Below are positions 8,687 through 17,580 of a stretch of 64,000 bases of DNA, one piece after another. A model generated the notes under the pieces. It saw nothing but the letters and a program-made list of their open reading frames with translations. It did not search any database and had not been told where the DNA came from. The DNA lies in the NCBI RefSeq assembly GCF_003268775.1, contig NZ_QLSU01000001.1, positions 62,001-126,000 on the forward strand. The letters are read 5' to 3'. This DNA is from Paraburkholderia unamae. GTDB taxonomy: Bacteria; Pseudomonadota; Gammaproteobacteria; Burkholderiales; Burkholderiaceae. Numbering within the stretch: the stretch's first letter is position 1; the number at the start of each line of letters is the position of its first letter. The position numbers and the translations under genes are program-made.

Positions 8687-8848
8687 TCAGCGCACGTGGT
8701 GGCACACGCGCTGCGCGTGATGATGAACGTGCTCGACGTGGCACACCTCGTGATGATACGGCGCGGCAACGGCGGCGAGCGGCGCGAACATCGCAGCGCA
8801 GGAAATGAGGGCCAACAGGCGGGCAGCAGGCTTGAAAACGGCGTTCAT
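8687..8848 (-). CDS. Small secreted His/Cys-rich peptide
   Basis: This gene encodes 53 residues. A signal peptide (MNAVFKPAARLLALISCAAM...AVAA) is followed by a mature part of only ~25 residues, APYHHEVCHVEHVHHHAQ then RVCHHVR. It holds eight His and two Cys, which suggests metal binding or a disulfide. Similar short HHHH-containing exported peptides are annotated in Burkholderia genomes, to my recollection, without known function. The strong terminator directly downstream supports this as a real, separately transcribed gene. The start ATG at 8848 is chosen because the longer frame adds a non-secretory leader. Confidence 0.65.
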   Translation of the reverse strand: MNAVFKPAARLLALISCAAMFAPLAAVAAPYHHEVCHVEHVHHHAQRVCHHVR

Positions 8849-9017
8849 AGGTCGACTCTTGCGTAAAACAGCGTGGGATGAAACGAAAAGCCAGCACTGT
8901 ACCGCAGAGTGCAACGTGCCGTATTACACGGATGTAACGGGCGTAGCGCGCGATGAAACGCTCTTGACATCGTTGGAGGCGCAACAGTCTGGCCTCTTTC
9001 GCGTTGAGCTTGCGCGC

Positions 9018-9230
9018 TCATTCGCTCCGGTCGTCGCCTTCGTCGTTCGTGAGACGGCGCAACAACTCACGGCCGCGCATGGTCAGCCGCAAGGTGGGGT
9101 CGCCTCCTCCTTCGTCCATCTCTACCAGGCGATAGCGCTTTAGTGCCAGAAAGTCGGAATCGAACGACTGAATGGGCGCGTTCGCGTCACGGATCAGTAG
9201 CAAGGTCGCCAGTTCGTGGTGGCTGAGCAT
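9018..9230 (-). CDS. Small conserved-type hypothetical protein
   Basis: This is a 70-residue protein starting MLSHHELATLLLIRDANAPIQ behind GGAGAG. Its pattern of two helices (ELATLLLIRD; SDFLALKRYRLVEMDE) and a basic helix (TMRGRELLRRL) looks like a minimal winged-helix fold, where a repeated L-x-x-L-x-x-R core and GDPTLRLT form the wing. That resemblance is by eye only. It lies downstream of the Hsp20 gene on the same strand, separated by a hairpin. The function is unknown. The C-terminus is acidic (NDEGDDRSE). Confidence 0.6.
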   Translation of the reverse strand: MLSHHELATLLLIRDANAPIQSFDSDFLALKRYRLVEMDEGGGDPTLRLTMRGRELLRRLTNDEGDDRSE

Positions 9231-9330
9231 CGGGTCTCTCCAGTCCTGAACTCACATTGCTCCACAGCATAGCGATCCAATCGTACAGTTTCGCTACAGT
9301 CTTGTTTCCCCGTGTTACGAGCCCGCCGAC

Positions 9331-9360
9331 GACGGCGCGAGGAGCCACCCGCGCGCCGTC
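9331..9360 (-). terminator. Possible terminator hairpin after the Hsp20 gene
   Basis: A perfect 9-bp stem (GACGGCGCG/CGCGCCGTC, loop of 12) lies 21 bases past the Hsp20 stop. No T-tract follows on either strand, so rho-independent termination is doubtful. Confidence 0.4.
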
Positions 9361-9381
9361 GCCCGATCCCTCAATCGATAC

Positions 9382-9813
9382 TTAGTTGATTTCGAGTCGC
9401 TTACGGGCGCTCGCGATCTTTCTCGGCAGCACGAGCGTCAGCACGCCGTCCTTGTACTGCGCGCCCGCCTTTTCATCGTCGATTTCCGCGCCTAGCGTGA
9501 ACGCGCGGCTCACGCTGCCCGTATAGCGCTCGCGACGCACCACGCGCTCGCCTTCCTTCAGTTCGGCGCCGCGCTCGACCTTCGCCGCGATCGACACGAG
9601 ATTGCCGTCGATCTTCACGTCGATCGCGTCTTTCTCGACGCCGGGCATTTCGGCCTTCACCGTGTAACCCGCCTCGTCTTCGGTCACGTCGATGCGAATG
9701 CCGGCCGCCTGACCTTCCACGCCGCCCGTCGTGCGCAACGGCCGAAACAGCCCTTGAAACAGATCGGGCACACCTTCCAGCGAAAACGGATCGTGACGCG
9801 AGATATTGCTCAT
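9382..9813 (-). CDS. Hsp20/alpha-crystallin small heat-shock protein
   Basis: The protein has 143 residues from MSNISRHDPF; GGAGGC lies 6 bases before this ATG, better than the in-frame ATG at 9825. The alpha-crystallin domain occupies residues ~40-135: IRIDVTEDEAGYTVKAEMPGV, RERYTGSVSRAFTLG and the GVLTLVLPRK strand, ending with a short tail (ARKRLEIN) containing the I/L-x-I-type motif. Such proteins form oligomers that hold unfolding proteins. Hsp20 genes recur in the low-oxygen locus of B. cenocepacia. Upstream at 9887-9904 is a direct repeat CAGCTATT spaced 10 bases apart. I did not find a clear heat-shock sigma promoter. Confidence 0.9.
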   Translation of the reverse strand: MSNISRHDPFSLEGVPDLFQGLFRPLRTTGGVEGQAAGIRIDVTEDEAGYTVKAEMPGVEKDAIDVKIDGNLVSIAAKVERGAELKEGERVVRRERYTGSVSRAFTLGAEIDDEKAGAQYKDGVLTLVLPRKIASARKRLEIN

Positions 9814-10073
9814 TGATGCCTCCATGGACTGAACGATTGCCGTGTCCGCGCATTGAACAAATGCAACGGACTCCTGAATAAACCATCAGCTATTCCCAGC
9901 TATTGCCGCGCATACTTACGCGGCCGGGTCAGCCGATAGCGAATCGTCGGCAACGAAGCGCACCGCTCGCGCGGCGCGGCCGATGCCGCTCACCGTTCCA
10001 ACATGTAGGCGTCCGGCACGTTTGCAAGGCCCTTTTTCGCCATGTGTGAAAAAATTCGCGTGCGGGCGTTGCG

Positions 10074-10820
10074 TCACTGCATATGCATCCCGCCGTTGAT
10101 CGCGATGTCGGCGCCGGTGATGAACGCCGCCTCATCCGAGCAGAGGAACGCCACGAGCGCCGCCACCTCGTCGGGCTGCCCGAGGCGGCCCATGGGAATC
10201 TGCGGCAGGATGCGCGTTTCCAGCACGTCCTTCGGCACGGCCTCCACCATCTGCGTAGCGAGATAGCCGGGCGACACCGTGTTCACCGTCACGCCCTTCT
10301 TCGCCACTTCCAGTGCGAGCGCCTTCGTGAAACCATGCATGCCGGCTATTGCCGCCGCATAGTTGGTTTGTCCATACGCGCCGCGCGAGCCGTTCACCGA
10401 GCCGATATTGATGACGCGCCCGAAGCCGCGCTCGAGCATGCCGGGCAGAAACGGTTTCGTGACATTGAAAAGCGCGTCGAGGTCGGTGCGCATCACGGTG
10501 TCCCAGTCGGCCTTCGCCATCTTCACGAAGCTGCGGTCGCAGGTGATGCCCGCGTTGTTGATGAGCACGTCCACCTGGCCCAATTCATGAAGCGCTTGCT
10601 GCGCCGCGCGCGTGCATGCCTCGAAATCGGCGACGTTCATCTCATGGCATTCGAAGTGGCGGCCTGCCGCGCGCTCACCGGCAAGCCAGGCGTCGGCGCG
10701 GGCGCTCGCCGACGAGCACGAAACCGCGACGGTCATGCCCGCGTCATGCAACCGCCGGCTGATCGCCTCGCCCAGCCCGCCCATGCCGCCCGTCACGAAG
10801 GCAACCCGTTTAGTGGCCAT
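10074..10820 (-). CDS. phbB: Acetoacetyl-CoA reductase (SDR) lacking the catalytic Lys
   Basis: The 248-residue short-chain dehydrogenase starts MATKRVAFVTGGMGGLGEAI. The cofactor motif TGGMGGLG (10-17), NNAG (88-91) and the PhbB-type block SFVKMAKADWDTVMRTDLDALFNVTK identify it as acetoacetyl-CoA reductase, which makes (R)-3-hydroxybutyryl-CoA for PHB. The catalytic Ser141 and Tyr154 are present, but the YxxxK motif reads YAAAI: Lys158 is Ile, encoded by the rare codon ATA. This should cripple the enzyme unless it is a sequence error. The start overlaps the phasin-like gene's stop by 11 bases, so the two form an operon and are probably coupled. Confidence 0.85.
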   Translation of the reverse strand: MATKRVAFVTGGMGGLGEAISRRLHDAGMTVAVSCSSASARADAWLAGERAAGRHFECHEMNVADFEACTRAAQQALHELGQVDVLINNAGITCDRSFVKMAKADWDTVMRTDLDALFNVTKPFLPGMLERGFGRVINIGSVNGSRGAYGQTNYAAAIAGMHGFTKALALEVAKKGVTVNTVSPGYLATQMVEAVPKDVLETRILPQIPMGRLGQPDEVAALVAFLCSDEAAFITGADIAINGGMHMQ

Positions 10821-11346
10821 GCGAGCCTCCGCTTTCGCTCGCGCCCTGGGCACGGCTCGTGCGTGCGCCCGGCGCGTTGGCAGAAGCGGCAGCCGGACCG
10901 GCCGCGCCGTTCGTGGCGCTGGTCATCGCGCGCTCGAACGCGTTCATCCACTCGCGCATCGGCAGCGCGCCGGCCGCGCTCGACGCCCCCGCCTGCGCGC
11001 CCGTGCAGGCGTCCTGCCACTGCTGCGCGAAACCGCGCGCCGTTTCGGACCACGTGCCCGCGTCCTGCAACGCGCCTGCGACACTCTCCTGCCAGAGCGC
11101 CGTGCTCGCGGCGAAATAGTCGCGCCAGACCGATTGCGTGGCGAGCGCGAAATCGCTCCAGTCGTGCGCGGTGCGCAACGATTCAAGCACGCCCTCCAGC
11201 GCCTCGCGGTCGCGTTCGAGGCGGCGTTGCTCCAGCTTCAACAGGCGTTCGCGCCATTGCTGTTGCCCGGCAACCAGGCGCAGCGAGGCCGACGTGTTGG
11301 CGCGCCAGGCATCGAACGGCGCTTTGGGTTGGGATGCGGTAACCAT
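10810..11346 (-). CDS. Phasin-like granule-associated protein
   Basis: The 178-residue protein starts MVTASQPKAPFDAWRAN behind GGAGGAG. It is largely helical and rich in Gln, Glu, Arg and Trp (RERLLKLEQRRLERDREALEG; WQESVAGALQDAGTWSETARGF). The tail is Ala/Gly/Ser-rich and disordered, ending GGSHGH. Phasins coat PHB granules; this length, its helical amphipathic character and its tight overlap with phbB support the call. I do not see the exact signature of the best-known phasin family, so the assignment rests partly on context. Confidence 0.65.
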   Translation of the reverse strand: MVTASQPKAPFDAWRANTSASLRLVAGQQQWRERLLKLEQRRLERDREALEGVLESLRTAHDWSDFALATQSVWRDYFAASTALWQESVAGALQDAGTWSETARGFAQQWQDACTGAQAGASSAAGALPMREWMNAFERAMTSATNGAAGPAAASANAPGARTSRAQGASESGGSHGH

Positions 11347-11869
11347 GGTCAATCTCCTCCATGTGATGGCGGGAGCCCGGCGCGCAGCCGGGTGCGCTTT
11401 GCAAGCAGTGCAGCGAGTGCGGCAATCGTGGCGGTTGCGGCAGCCGGGGGCCGCGACGGACGCAGGCAGTGGCGCGCGAAAGAAACGAACGCTGCGCTTC
11501 AGGCGCGGCGATGGTGGATGGATTGCTTCGGAGTGCGGCGCGTCCGCAAGACAGTCGGCTCAAGCCAACATCATAGGCAGGAAGAAGGACTCTCGCGTGA
11601 CGAATCGCGAGGCCACCGCTTGATCAACGTCACAAATCAAGATAGTTGATGCGCGGTGGCTCACTATTGGCGGGAATTTTGCGAGTATTTCGCGACGGAA
11701 CGCCGCGCAGGCAGGGACCGGCGGAAAAAACGCAGGGAAATGTGACGGCGCAGCGCGGCGCGCAGGCTGGCGCACCCGCGCACTGCCCACGATGCGAACC
11801 ACCACGCTGCGCGCACTGCGGCCGAGCGCGAGCTCAAGGCCGCCCGGCCGGTGAAACCGGCGGCCCGGA
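11347..11869. promoter_or_regulatory. Leader region of the phasin-phbB operon with an FNR-like half-perfect box
   Basis: This 523-base gap separates the phasin start from the universal stress protein's stop. On the minus strand GTGAC-N4-ATCAA at 11633-11620 matches 8 of 10 positions of the FNR/Anr consensus TTGAT-N4-ATCAA. A second TTGAT lies just before it. The site is ~270 bases from the start codon, so a long leader would be needed. Around 11835-11868 the sequence is GC-rich with a small GCCGGT/ACCGGC hairpin that could end the stress-protein transcript. No convincing gene is seen. Confidence 0.35.
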
Positions 11870-12331
11870 TCAGGCCGCCGGCACCTCTTCTTCGCGCACC
11901 AGCATGACCGGACGGTCCGCCACGCGAAGGAACGACTCCGCCACGCTGCCGAGCAGCAGCCGCTTCATGCCCGAGTGGCCGCGCGTGCCCATCACAACGA
12001 GATCCGCACCTTCCTCGGCGGCGATGCGCGAAATGACGGAGGCAATTTCCTCTCCGTTCGCGTCGGCGGCGCGCGTGGAGCCTGTCACCTGAGCCTGCGC
12101 GAACACCGTTCTGGCTTCTTCCAGCGCCGCGGTCGCGGCGTCGTTTTCCGCCGAGTGGCGCGCCTGTTCCTCGGCGAAACCCGTGCTCACGTCCACGAGC
12201 CGCGCCGGATGCCGCACGACGCACAGCGCCTCGACCGCGGCCCCGGTCGCCTTCGCAATCTTCACGGCCTCGTCTAGCGCGCGGCGGCCGCTGCGGCTGC
12301 CATCCACCGCTACCAGAATCTGCTTGTACAT
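11870..12331 (-). CDS. Universal stress protein
   Basis: The UspA-family protein has 153 residues from [19 protein letters not shown]. The nucleotide-binding signature [19 protein letters not shown] (G-2x-G-9x-G-S) is intact near residues 110-130, followed by the last strand RPVMLV. ATP-binding Usp proteins help survival in stress, starvation and low oxygen. It sits between the phasin-phbB operon and an alcohol dehydrogenase gene, all on the minus strand. It has its own 243-base upstream gap, so it is probably transcribed separately. Upstream in-frame starts give an Arg-rich leader and are rejected. Confidence 0.92.
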   Translation of the reverse strand: MYKQILVAVDGSRSGRRALDEAVKIAKATGAAVEALCVVRHPARLVDVSTGFAEEQARHSAENDAATAALEEARTVFAQAQVTGSTRAADANGEEIASVISRIAAEEGADLVVMGTRGHSGMKRLLLGSVAESFLRVADRPVMLVREEEVPAA

Positions 12332-12574
12332 CGTGGACCTCCCGGGCGTCGCCCATGGTGCGCGGCACGGCCTGCGCGCACCGGGCCTTGTGAGCGTGGC
12401 GCGCGTCGGCCTGCCGGCCGTTGCGTGTCGTGCACCGCGTTTCCGGCGGCGCACGTAGTGTCAAAATCCTTGTATCGCATTTGGGTACGGATGCGCACCT
12501 TCGCGAGTGCGACCCGTTGTCACCGCCGCGCCATCATCAACGCCATCGACGTCATCGTCGGAACACGGGCGCGC

Positions 12575-13561
12575 TCAACGCATCGTCAACACCGCCGCGC
12601 CCGTGAGCCGCCCTTCGCGCAGATCGGCGAGCGCCTCGTTCGCGCGCGCAAGCGGATACGGTGTGGTCTCGATTTCCAGCTTGTGGCGCGCGGCGATCGC
12701 CATGAACGTCGCACCGTCCTCGCGCGTGAGGTTTGCCACGGAAACAATGCGCCGCTCCTCCCACAGCCAGGCATACGGAAACGACGGAATATCGCTCATG
12801 TGGATGCCGCCGCACACGACGATGCCGCCCTTGGTCAGCGCACGCAGCGCCGCGGGCACGAGCGCGCCGACCGGCGCGAACAGGAGTGCGGCGTCGAGTT
12901 CCTCGGGTGCGCGCTCGTCGCTGCCACCGGCCCATTCCGCGCCCAGGCGCCGCGCAAATTGCTGCGCCGCCGTATCGCCGGGTCGCGTGAACGCGTAGAC
13001 CGTGCGCCCTTCGTGCCGCGCGACCTGCGCGACGATATGCGCGGCCGCGCCGAAGCCGTAAATACCGATGCGCTTCGCATCGCCTGCCATCGCAAGCGAC
13101 CGATAGCCGATGAGCCCCGCGCAGAGCAGCGGCGCGGCCTCGACATCGCTGTACTGGCGCGGCAGATGAAAGCAATAGTGCGCGTCGGCGACGGTGCGCG
13201 TGGCGTAGCCGCCGTCGATCGTATAGCCGGTGAAGCCGGGCGTGTCGCAGAGATTCTCGCGCCCGTTCGCGCAGAAGCGGCAGTGGCCGCATGTGTGACC
13301 GAGCCAGGGCACGCCCACGCGGTCGCCCGGTGCGAAACCAGTCACGCCCGCGCCGAGCGCCGCAACCGTGCCGACGATCTCGTGCCCTGGAATCACGGGC
13401 TTCTTCGGGTGCGTGAGATCGCCATCGACTACGTGGAGGTCGGTTCGGCAGACGCCGCAGGCATGGACGTCGATCAGCAACTCGCCCGCGCCCGGCTGCG
13501 GATCGGGCAACTCGACTTCACGCAGCCGTGGATTTTCGCCGTCGAACACCATCGCCCGCAT
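12575..13561 (-). CDS. Zinc-dependent alcohol dehydrogenase
   Basis: The medium-chain dehydrogenase has 328 residues from [20 protein letters not shown]. The catalytic zinc site is CGVCRTDLH and GHEIVG, and the structural zinc cysteines are in [15 protein letters not shown]. The cofactor fold is [17 protein letters not shown], slightly altered from the usual GxGxxG. It resembles AdhP-type enzymes that interconvert alcohols and aldehydes, probably ethanol and acetaldehyde. Divergent from phosphoketolase across 324 bases, it could recycle NADH during low-oxygen carbon overflow. Confidence 0.88.
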   Translation of the reverse strand: MRAMVFDGENPRLREVELPDPQPGAGELLIDVHACGVCRTDLHVVDGDLTHPKKPVIPGHEIVGTVAALGAGVTGFAPGDRVGVPWLGHTCGHCRFCANGRENLCDTPGFTGYTIDGGYATRTVADAHYCFHLPRQYSDVEAAPLLCAGLIGYRSLAMAGDAKRIGIYGFGAAAHIVAQVARHEGRTVYAFTRPGDTAAQQFARRLGAEWAGGSDERAPEELDAALLFAPVGALVPAALRALTKGGIVVCGGIHMSDIPSFPYAWLWEERRIVSVANLTREDGATFMAIAARHKLEIETTPYPLARANEALADLREGRLTGAAVLTMR

Positions 13562-13885
13562 CGCTTCGCTCCTCGCATGAATGCAGCCCACACGCCGCGT
13601 CGGCTGTCATTAATCATGTTACGCGGTCGGCCGCTGCGTCGCCCGCTGAATTGCCGGCGCGCACCCTGCGACGCGCCGCCGCGGGACATCCTCGCGTGGC
13701 GCGCCGCGCGATCGTGGCAACATAAGACGATTCCCTCTGGACCACGAGGCCCCGCCGCGAGGCGCTTCGCGCGCTTGTCCGCGCCACGCTCGCCTCGTTC
13801 GGCGCGCACGCCAGGTGCGCCCTGCCGCACCCCGCGCATCTGCGCCTCGGTCCGCCTTCCGCCGCCGCGCAACCGGAGCCCCTGC

Positions 13886-16321
13886 ATGAATGCAACCGAC
13901 ACCCCCGCCCACCCGCCGCTCTCCGACGACCTGCTGCGCCGCATGGACGCCTGGTGGCGCGCGGCGAACTACGTCTCGGTGGGCCAGATCTACCTGCTCG
14001 CCAATCCGCTGCTGCGCGAACCGCTCCAGCTCACGCACGTCAAGCCGCGCCTGCTCGGCCATTGGGGCACCACGCCGGGCCTCAATTTCCTCTACACGCA
14101 CCTGAACCGCATCATCAACGAGCGCGATCTCGACGTGCTGTTTCTCGCCGGGCCAGGTCACGGCGGGCCGGCCGTGGTCGCGAACACATGGCTCGAAGGC
14201 ACCTACAGCGAGACCTGGCCCAACGTGCCGCAAGACGAAGAAGGCATGGCCGCGCTCTTCAAGCAATTCAGCTTTCCGGGCGGGATTCCAAGCCACGTCG
14301 CGCCGCAAACGCCGGGCTCGATTCACGAAGGCGGCGAGCTTGGGTACTCGCTCTCGCACTCCTATGGCGCGGTGTTCGACAACCCGGACCTGATCGTCGC
14401 CTGCGTGGTCGGCGACGGCGAGGCCGAAACCGGCCCGCTCGCCACGGCCTGGCACTCCAACAAGTTTCTCAATCCGGCCACCGACGGCGCCGTGCTGCCC
14501 ATCCTCCATCTGAACGGCTTCAAGATCGCGGGGCCGACGGTGCTCGCGCGCATCGGCGACGACGAGCTCGCCTCGCTCATGAAGGGTTACGGCCACGAGC
14601 CCATCTTCGTGGAAGCGGAAGCACCCGAAGTGGCGCATCGGCTGATGGCCGCCGCATTCGACACGGCGTTCGACGAAATCGCGCGCATCCAGAAGGCCGC
14701 GCGCGAACTCGCCGACGAGCAGGGCAACCTGCCGCCCGGTTACCCGCGCCCGCGCTGGCCAATGATCGTGATGCGCACGCCGAAGGGCTGGACCGGCCCG
14801 AAGACGGTCGATGGCCAGAAGACCGAAGGTTCGTGGCGCTCGCACCAGGTGCCGCTCGCCAATATCGCCAAACCGGGCCATCTGGCGCAGCTCGAAAGCT
14901 GGATGCGCAGCTACAAGCCCGAGGAGCTATTCGACGCGCAGGGCCGCCTCCTTCCCGACATCGCCGCGCTCGCGCCGCAAGGCGAAAAGCGCATGAGCGC
15001 CAACCCTCGCTCGAACGGCGGCGGGCGCGTGCGCGAGCTGCGCGTGCCCGCGTTCGAGCGCCACGCCGTGGACGTGCCCGCACCAGGCCAGGTGGACGCC
15101 GAAGCCACGCGCGTAATGGGCGCGTTTCTGCGTGAGGTGATGCGCGTGAACGAGCCCACGCGCAACTTCCGCATCTTCGGACCGGACGAAACGGCCTCGA
15201 ACCGCTGGAGCGACGTGTTCGACGTGACGTCGCGCACCTGGCTCGCGGAGGTGACGCCCGACGACATCCAGCTCGCCACCAACGGCCGTGTGATGGAAAT
15301 CCTTTCCGAGCACACCTGCCAGGGCTGGCTGGAAGGCTATCTGCTCACGGGCCGGCACGGCTTCATGTCGTGCTACGAAGCGTTCATCCATATCATCGAC
15401 TCGATGTTCAACCAGCACGCGAAGTGGCTGAAGGTGATTCGCGAGATTCCGTGGCGGCGCCCGCTCCCCTCGCTCAACTACCTGCTCACCTCGCACGTGT
15501 GGCGTCAGGACCATAACGGCTTCAGCCACCAGGACCCGGGCTTCATCGACTATGCGGTGAACAAGAAGTCGGACACCGTGCGCGTGTACCTGCCGCCCGA
15601 CGCCAACACGCTGCTGGCCGTCACCGACCACGTGATGCGCACATGGAACCGCATCAACATCATCGTGGCGGGCAAGCAGCCGCAGGCGCAATGGCTCGAC
15701 ATGGACGCGGCTATCCGCCATTGCGCGGACGGCATCGGCATCTGGCAATGGGCGAGCAACGACGACGGCGGCGAGCCCGACGTGGTGATGGCCTGCGCCG
15801 GCGACGTGCCGACGCTGGAAACGCTCGCGGCCGTGGACCTGCTGCGCACCTGCCTGCCCGACCTGAAGGTGCGCGTGGTGAACGTGGTGGACCTGATGAC
15901 GCTGGAGCCTGCCGACCGCCATCCGCACGGCCTGCCGGACGCCGACTTCAACGCACTCTTCACGACCGACAAGCCGGTGATCTTCGCGCACCACAGCTAC
16001 CCGTCGCTGATCCACCGGCTCACCTACCGGCGCGCGAACCACGCGAACATCCATGTGCACGGCTTCATCGAGGAAGGCACGACGACCACGCCGTTCGACA
16101 TGACGGTGGTGAACCGGCTCGATCGCTTTCACCTGTGCGAGGCCGTGATCGACCGCGTGGAAGGGCTCGCGCAACGGGCGGCGCACCTGCGCCAGACGCT
16201 GCACGACAAGCTGGCCGCGCACCGCCGCTACGTGGACGAGCACGGCGACGACATGCCGGAGATCCGCAACTGGCGCTGGCCCGGCGCGCACAGCGCGCAA
16301 GGCGGCAGCGGGGTCGCTTGA
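13886..16321 (+). CDS. xfp: Phosphoketolase (xylulose 5-phosphate/fructose 6-phosphate)
   Basis: The 811-residue protein starts [20 protein letters not shown] behind GGAG; the open frame extends far upstream, but that part is non-coding. Family marks are AGPGHGGPA, the thiamine-diphosphate motif [19 protein letters not shown], the C-terminal block [15 protein letters not shown], and a length typical of Xfp. It cleaves xylulose 5-phosphate or fructose 6-phosphate with phosphate to acetyl-phosphate plus an aldose phosphate, giving acetate/ATP or acetyl-CoA without redox cost. No ackA or pta is in the window. It converges on the DHH gene. Confidence 0.95.
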   Translation: MNATDTPAHPPLSDDLLRRMDAWWRAANYVSVGQIYLLANPLLREPLQLTHVKPRLLGHWGTTPGLNFLYTHLNRIINERDLDVLFLAGPGHGGPAVVANTWLEGTYSETWPNVPQDEEGMAALFKQFSFPGGIPSHVAPQTPGSIHEGGELGYSLSHSYGAVFDNPDLIVACVVGDGEAETGPLATAWHSNKFLNPATDGAVLPILHLNGFKIAGPTVLARIGDDELASLMKGYGHEPIFVEAEAPEVAHRLMAAAFDTAFDEIARIQKAARELADEQGNLPPGYPRPRWPMIVMRTPKGWTGPKTVDGQKTEGSWRSHQVPLANIAKPGHLAQLESWMRSYKPEELFDAQGRLLPDIAALAPQGEKRMSANPRSNGGGRVRELRVPAFERHAVDVPAPGQVDAEATRVMGAFLREVMRVNEPTRNFRIFGPDETASNRWSDVFDVTSRTWLAEVTPDDIQLATNGRVMEILSEHTCQGWLEGYLLTGRHGFMSCYEAFIHIIDSMFNQHAKWLKVIREIPWRRPLPSLNYLLTSHVWRQDHNGFSHQDPGFIDYAVNKKSDTVRVYLPPDANTLLAVTDHVMRTWNRINIIVAGKQPQAQWLDMDAAIRHCADGIGIWQWASNDDGGEPDVVMACAGDVPTLETLAAVDLLRTCLPDLKVRVVNVVDLMTLEPADRHPHGLPDADFNALFTTDKPVIFAHHSYPSLIHRLTYRRANHANIHVHGFIEEGTTTTPFDMTVVNRLDRFHLCEAVIDRVEGLAQRAAHLRQTLHDKLAAHRRYVDEHGDDMPEIRNWRWPGAHSAQGGSGVA

Positions 16322-16370
16322 CCTGGCCTCACTTGACCTGGCTTAACTCGCTTGACCGGCTTGACGCGAC
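16317..16370. repeat. Short degenerate tandem repeat after phosphoketolase
   Basis: The element GCTTGACC-(T/C)GGC recurs about four times in ~54 bases straight after the xfp stop codon (starts near 16317, 16333, 16350 and 16360). It lies between convergent genes. It has no hairpin with a T-tract, and no function is evident. Confidence 0.45.
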
Positions 16371-16401
16371 TTTGGGCCGCCCGGCGACCGCGTGCCGCGG
16401 A

Positions 16402-17373
16402 TCAGGCCGGCTTGGAGCGTCCGAACACGCGCGCGAACGCCGTAACGAACGCGTCGAGCCGCTTCGAGTCGAGGCAGTCGATGCCCGCCGCGCCCACGCG
16501 GCCGTTACCGCCGGGAAAAGCGCGGCAGACTTCGTCGGCGCCGCGCGGCTGCGCGAGCGGCGCGCGCACGCTCACGGCGTAGTTGCCGTCGGCGTTCACG
16601 CTCAGCACGGCGTGCGCGCGCGAAGGCTCCTCGTTGGCAAGCACATTGGCGAACACGCCGCGCACGCGGCGCGCCCACGGCTCGTCGGGCAGCACGCACA
16701 CGCTGCCGTACTGCAAGGCGATGAGCGGCGCGATGGCCTGGGCCAGTTCGAGGTCTTCGTGACGGCAGCGGGCAAGCTGCGCGACGATGGGCTCCGAGGC
16801 GATAAAGTCGAACGGGCTCTCATAGGGTTTCATCGTCGCGTACAGGTCGAGCGGCGCGATCACGAGGTCTTCGACGCAGTCGCCATAAGCGTTGTAGTTG
16901 ATCGACTCGCCCAGTTCGCGAAGCGGGTCGGCCTGCGCCGCGTCGAGCCCGGCCTGCTGCGCGAGCGCGAGCGCCGTATCGGGCAGGTTGTCGCCCCAGG
17001 CGGCGGCGATCGCCCAAGGCCGGTAGCGGCCGGCCAGGTGCCGGTCGACGAGCACGCTCGTGCAGACCTGCGCCGTGGTGTCGATATGCGCAATGAGATT
17101 CGTGCACACAGGCAGGTCGCCCGCGTGATGATGGTCGAAATATTCGACCGCGACGCCCTTGGCGAGCAGCGCGGCGAGCGCCGTGCGATTCACCTCGAAC
17201 GAGATGTCGAGCACCGTGAGGGAGTCGCCGGGTTCGGCCGGCACGCGCGCGACCAGCGCGATATCGCGCTTGGCCCCGGTGATGAGCGTCGCTTCGCGCG
17301 GCCTTGCGAGCCGCAGTTGGTGGAGCGCGCAGATGCCGTCCGCGTCGCCATTGAATACGTCGAAATGCGCCAT
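16402..17373 (-). CDS. DHH-family phosphoesterase-like protein
   Basis: The 323-residue protein starts MAHFDVFNGDADGICALHQL. NGDADG (8-13) and FDHHHAGD (~79-86) are the first and third DHH-superfamily motifs that bind two metal ions; the middle VLDIS supplies another Asp. A C-terminal DHHA1-like part follows (RVRGVFAN, VGAAGIDC). DHH proteins include RecJ, exopolyphosphatases and oligonucleotide phosphodiesterases; the substrate here is unknown. Some database entries call relatives 'acetyltransferase', which the motifs do not support. It diverges from the APH/ATPase fusion across ~207 bases. Confidence 0.75.
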   Translation of the reverse strand: MAHFDVFNGDADGICALHQLRLARPREATLITGAKRDIALVARVPAEPGDSLTVLDISFEVNRTALAALLAKGVAVEYFDHHHAGDLPVCTNLIAHIDTTAQVCTSVLVDRHLAGRYRPWAIAAAWGDNLPDTALALAQQAGLDAAQADPLRELGESINYNAYGDCVEDLVIAPLDLYATMKPYESPFDFIASEPIVAQLARCRHEDLELAQAIAPLIALQYGSVCVLPDEPWARRVRGVFANVLANEEPSRAHAVLSVNADGNYAVSVRAPLAQPRGADEVCRAFPGGNGRVGAAGIDCLDSKRLDAFVTAFARVFGRSKPA

Positions 17374-17580
17374 GTCTCCGAATTTCCATTGGGTTGAGCT
17401 TGACAGTATCGCGCAGCCTCGCCGGATTGCACAAAAGGTGCAATATGCCGATGGCGGCGCAGGCCGTTTCGATCAACCCGGCCCCATGCCGCACAACCGC
17501 TCGTGTGCGCCCACCCGCGCGTGGGTTCGCACACGACGCCGCTGCCCCACCGTCCCAGGACTCCCACGCCTTCGACACCG

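Noticed and set aside
9853..9866. FNR-like box TTGAA-N4-TGCAA upstream of hsp20
   Set aside because: It matches only 7 of 10 positions, and its centre would place the transcription start at the start codon.
12425..13885. N-terminal extension of phosphoketolase to 1298 residues
   Set aside because: The extension overlaps the whole alcohol dehydrogenase gene antisense. Family length and the ribosome site place the start at 13886.
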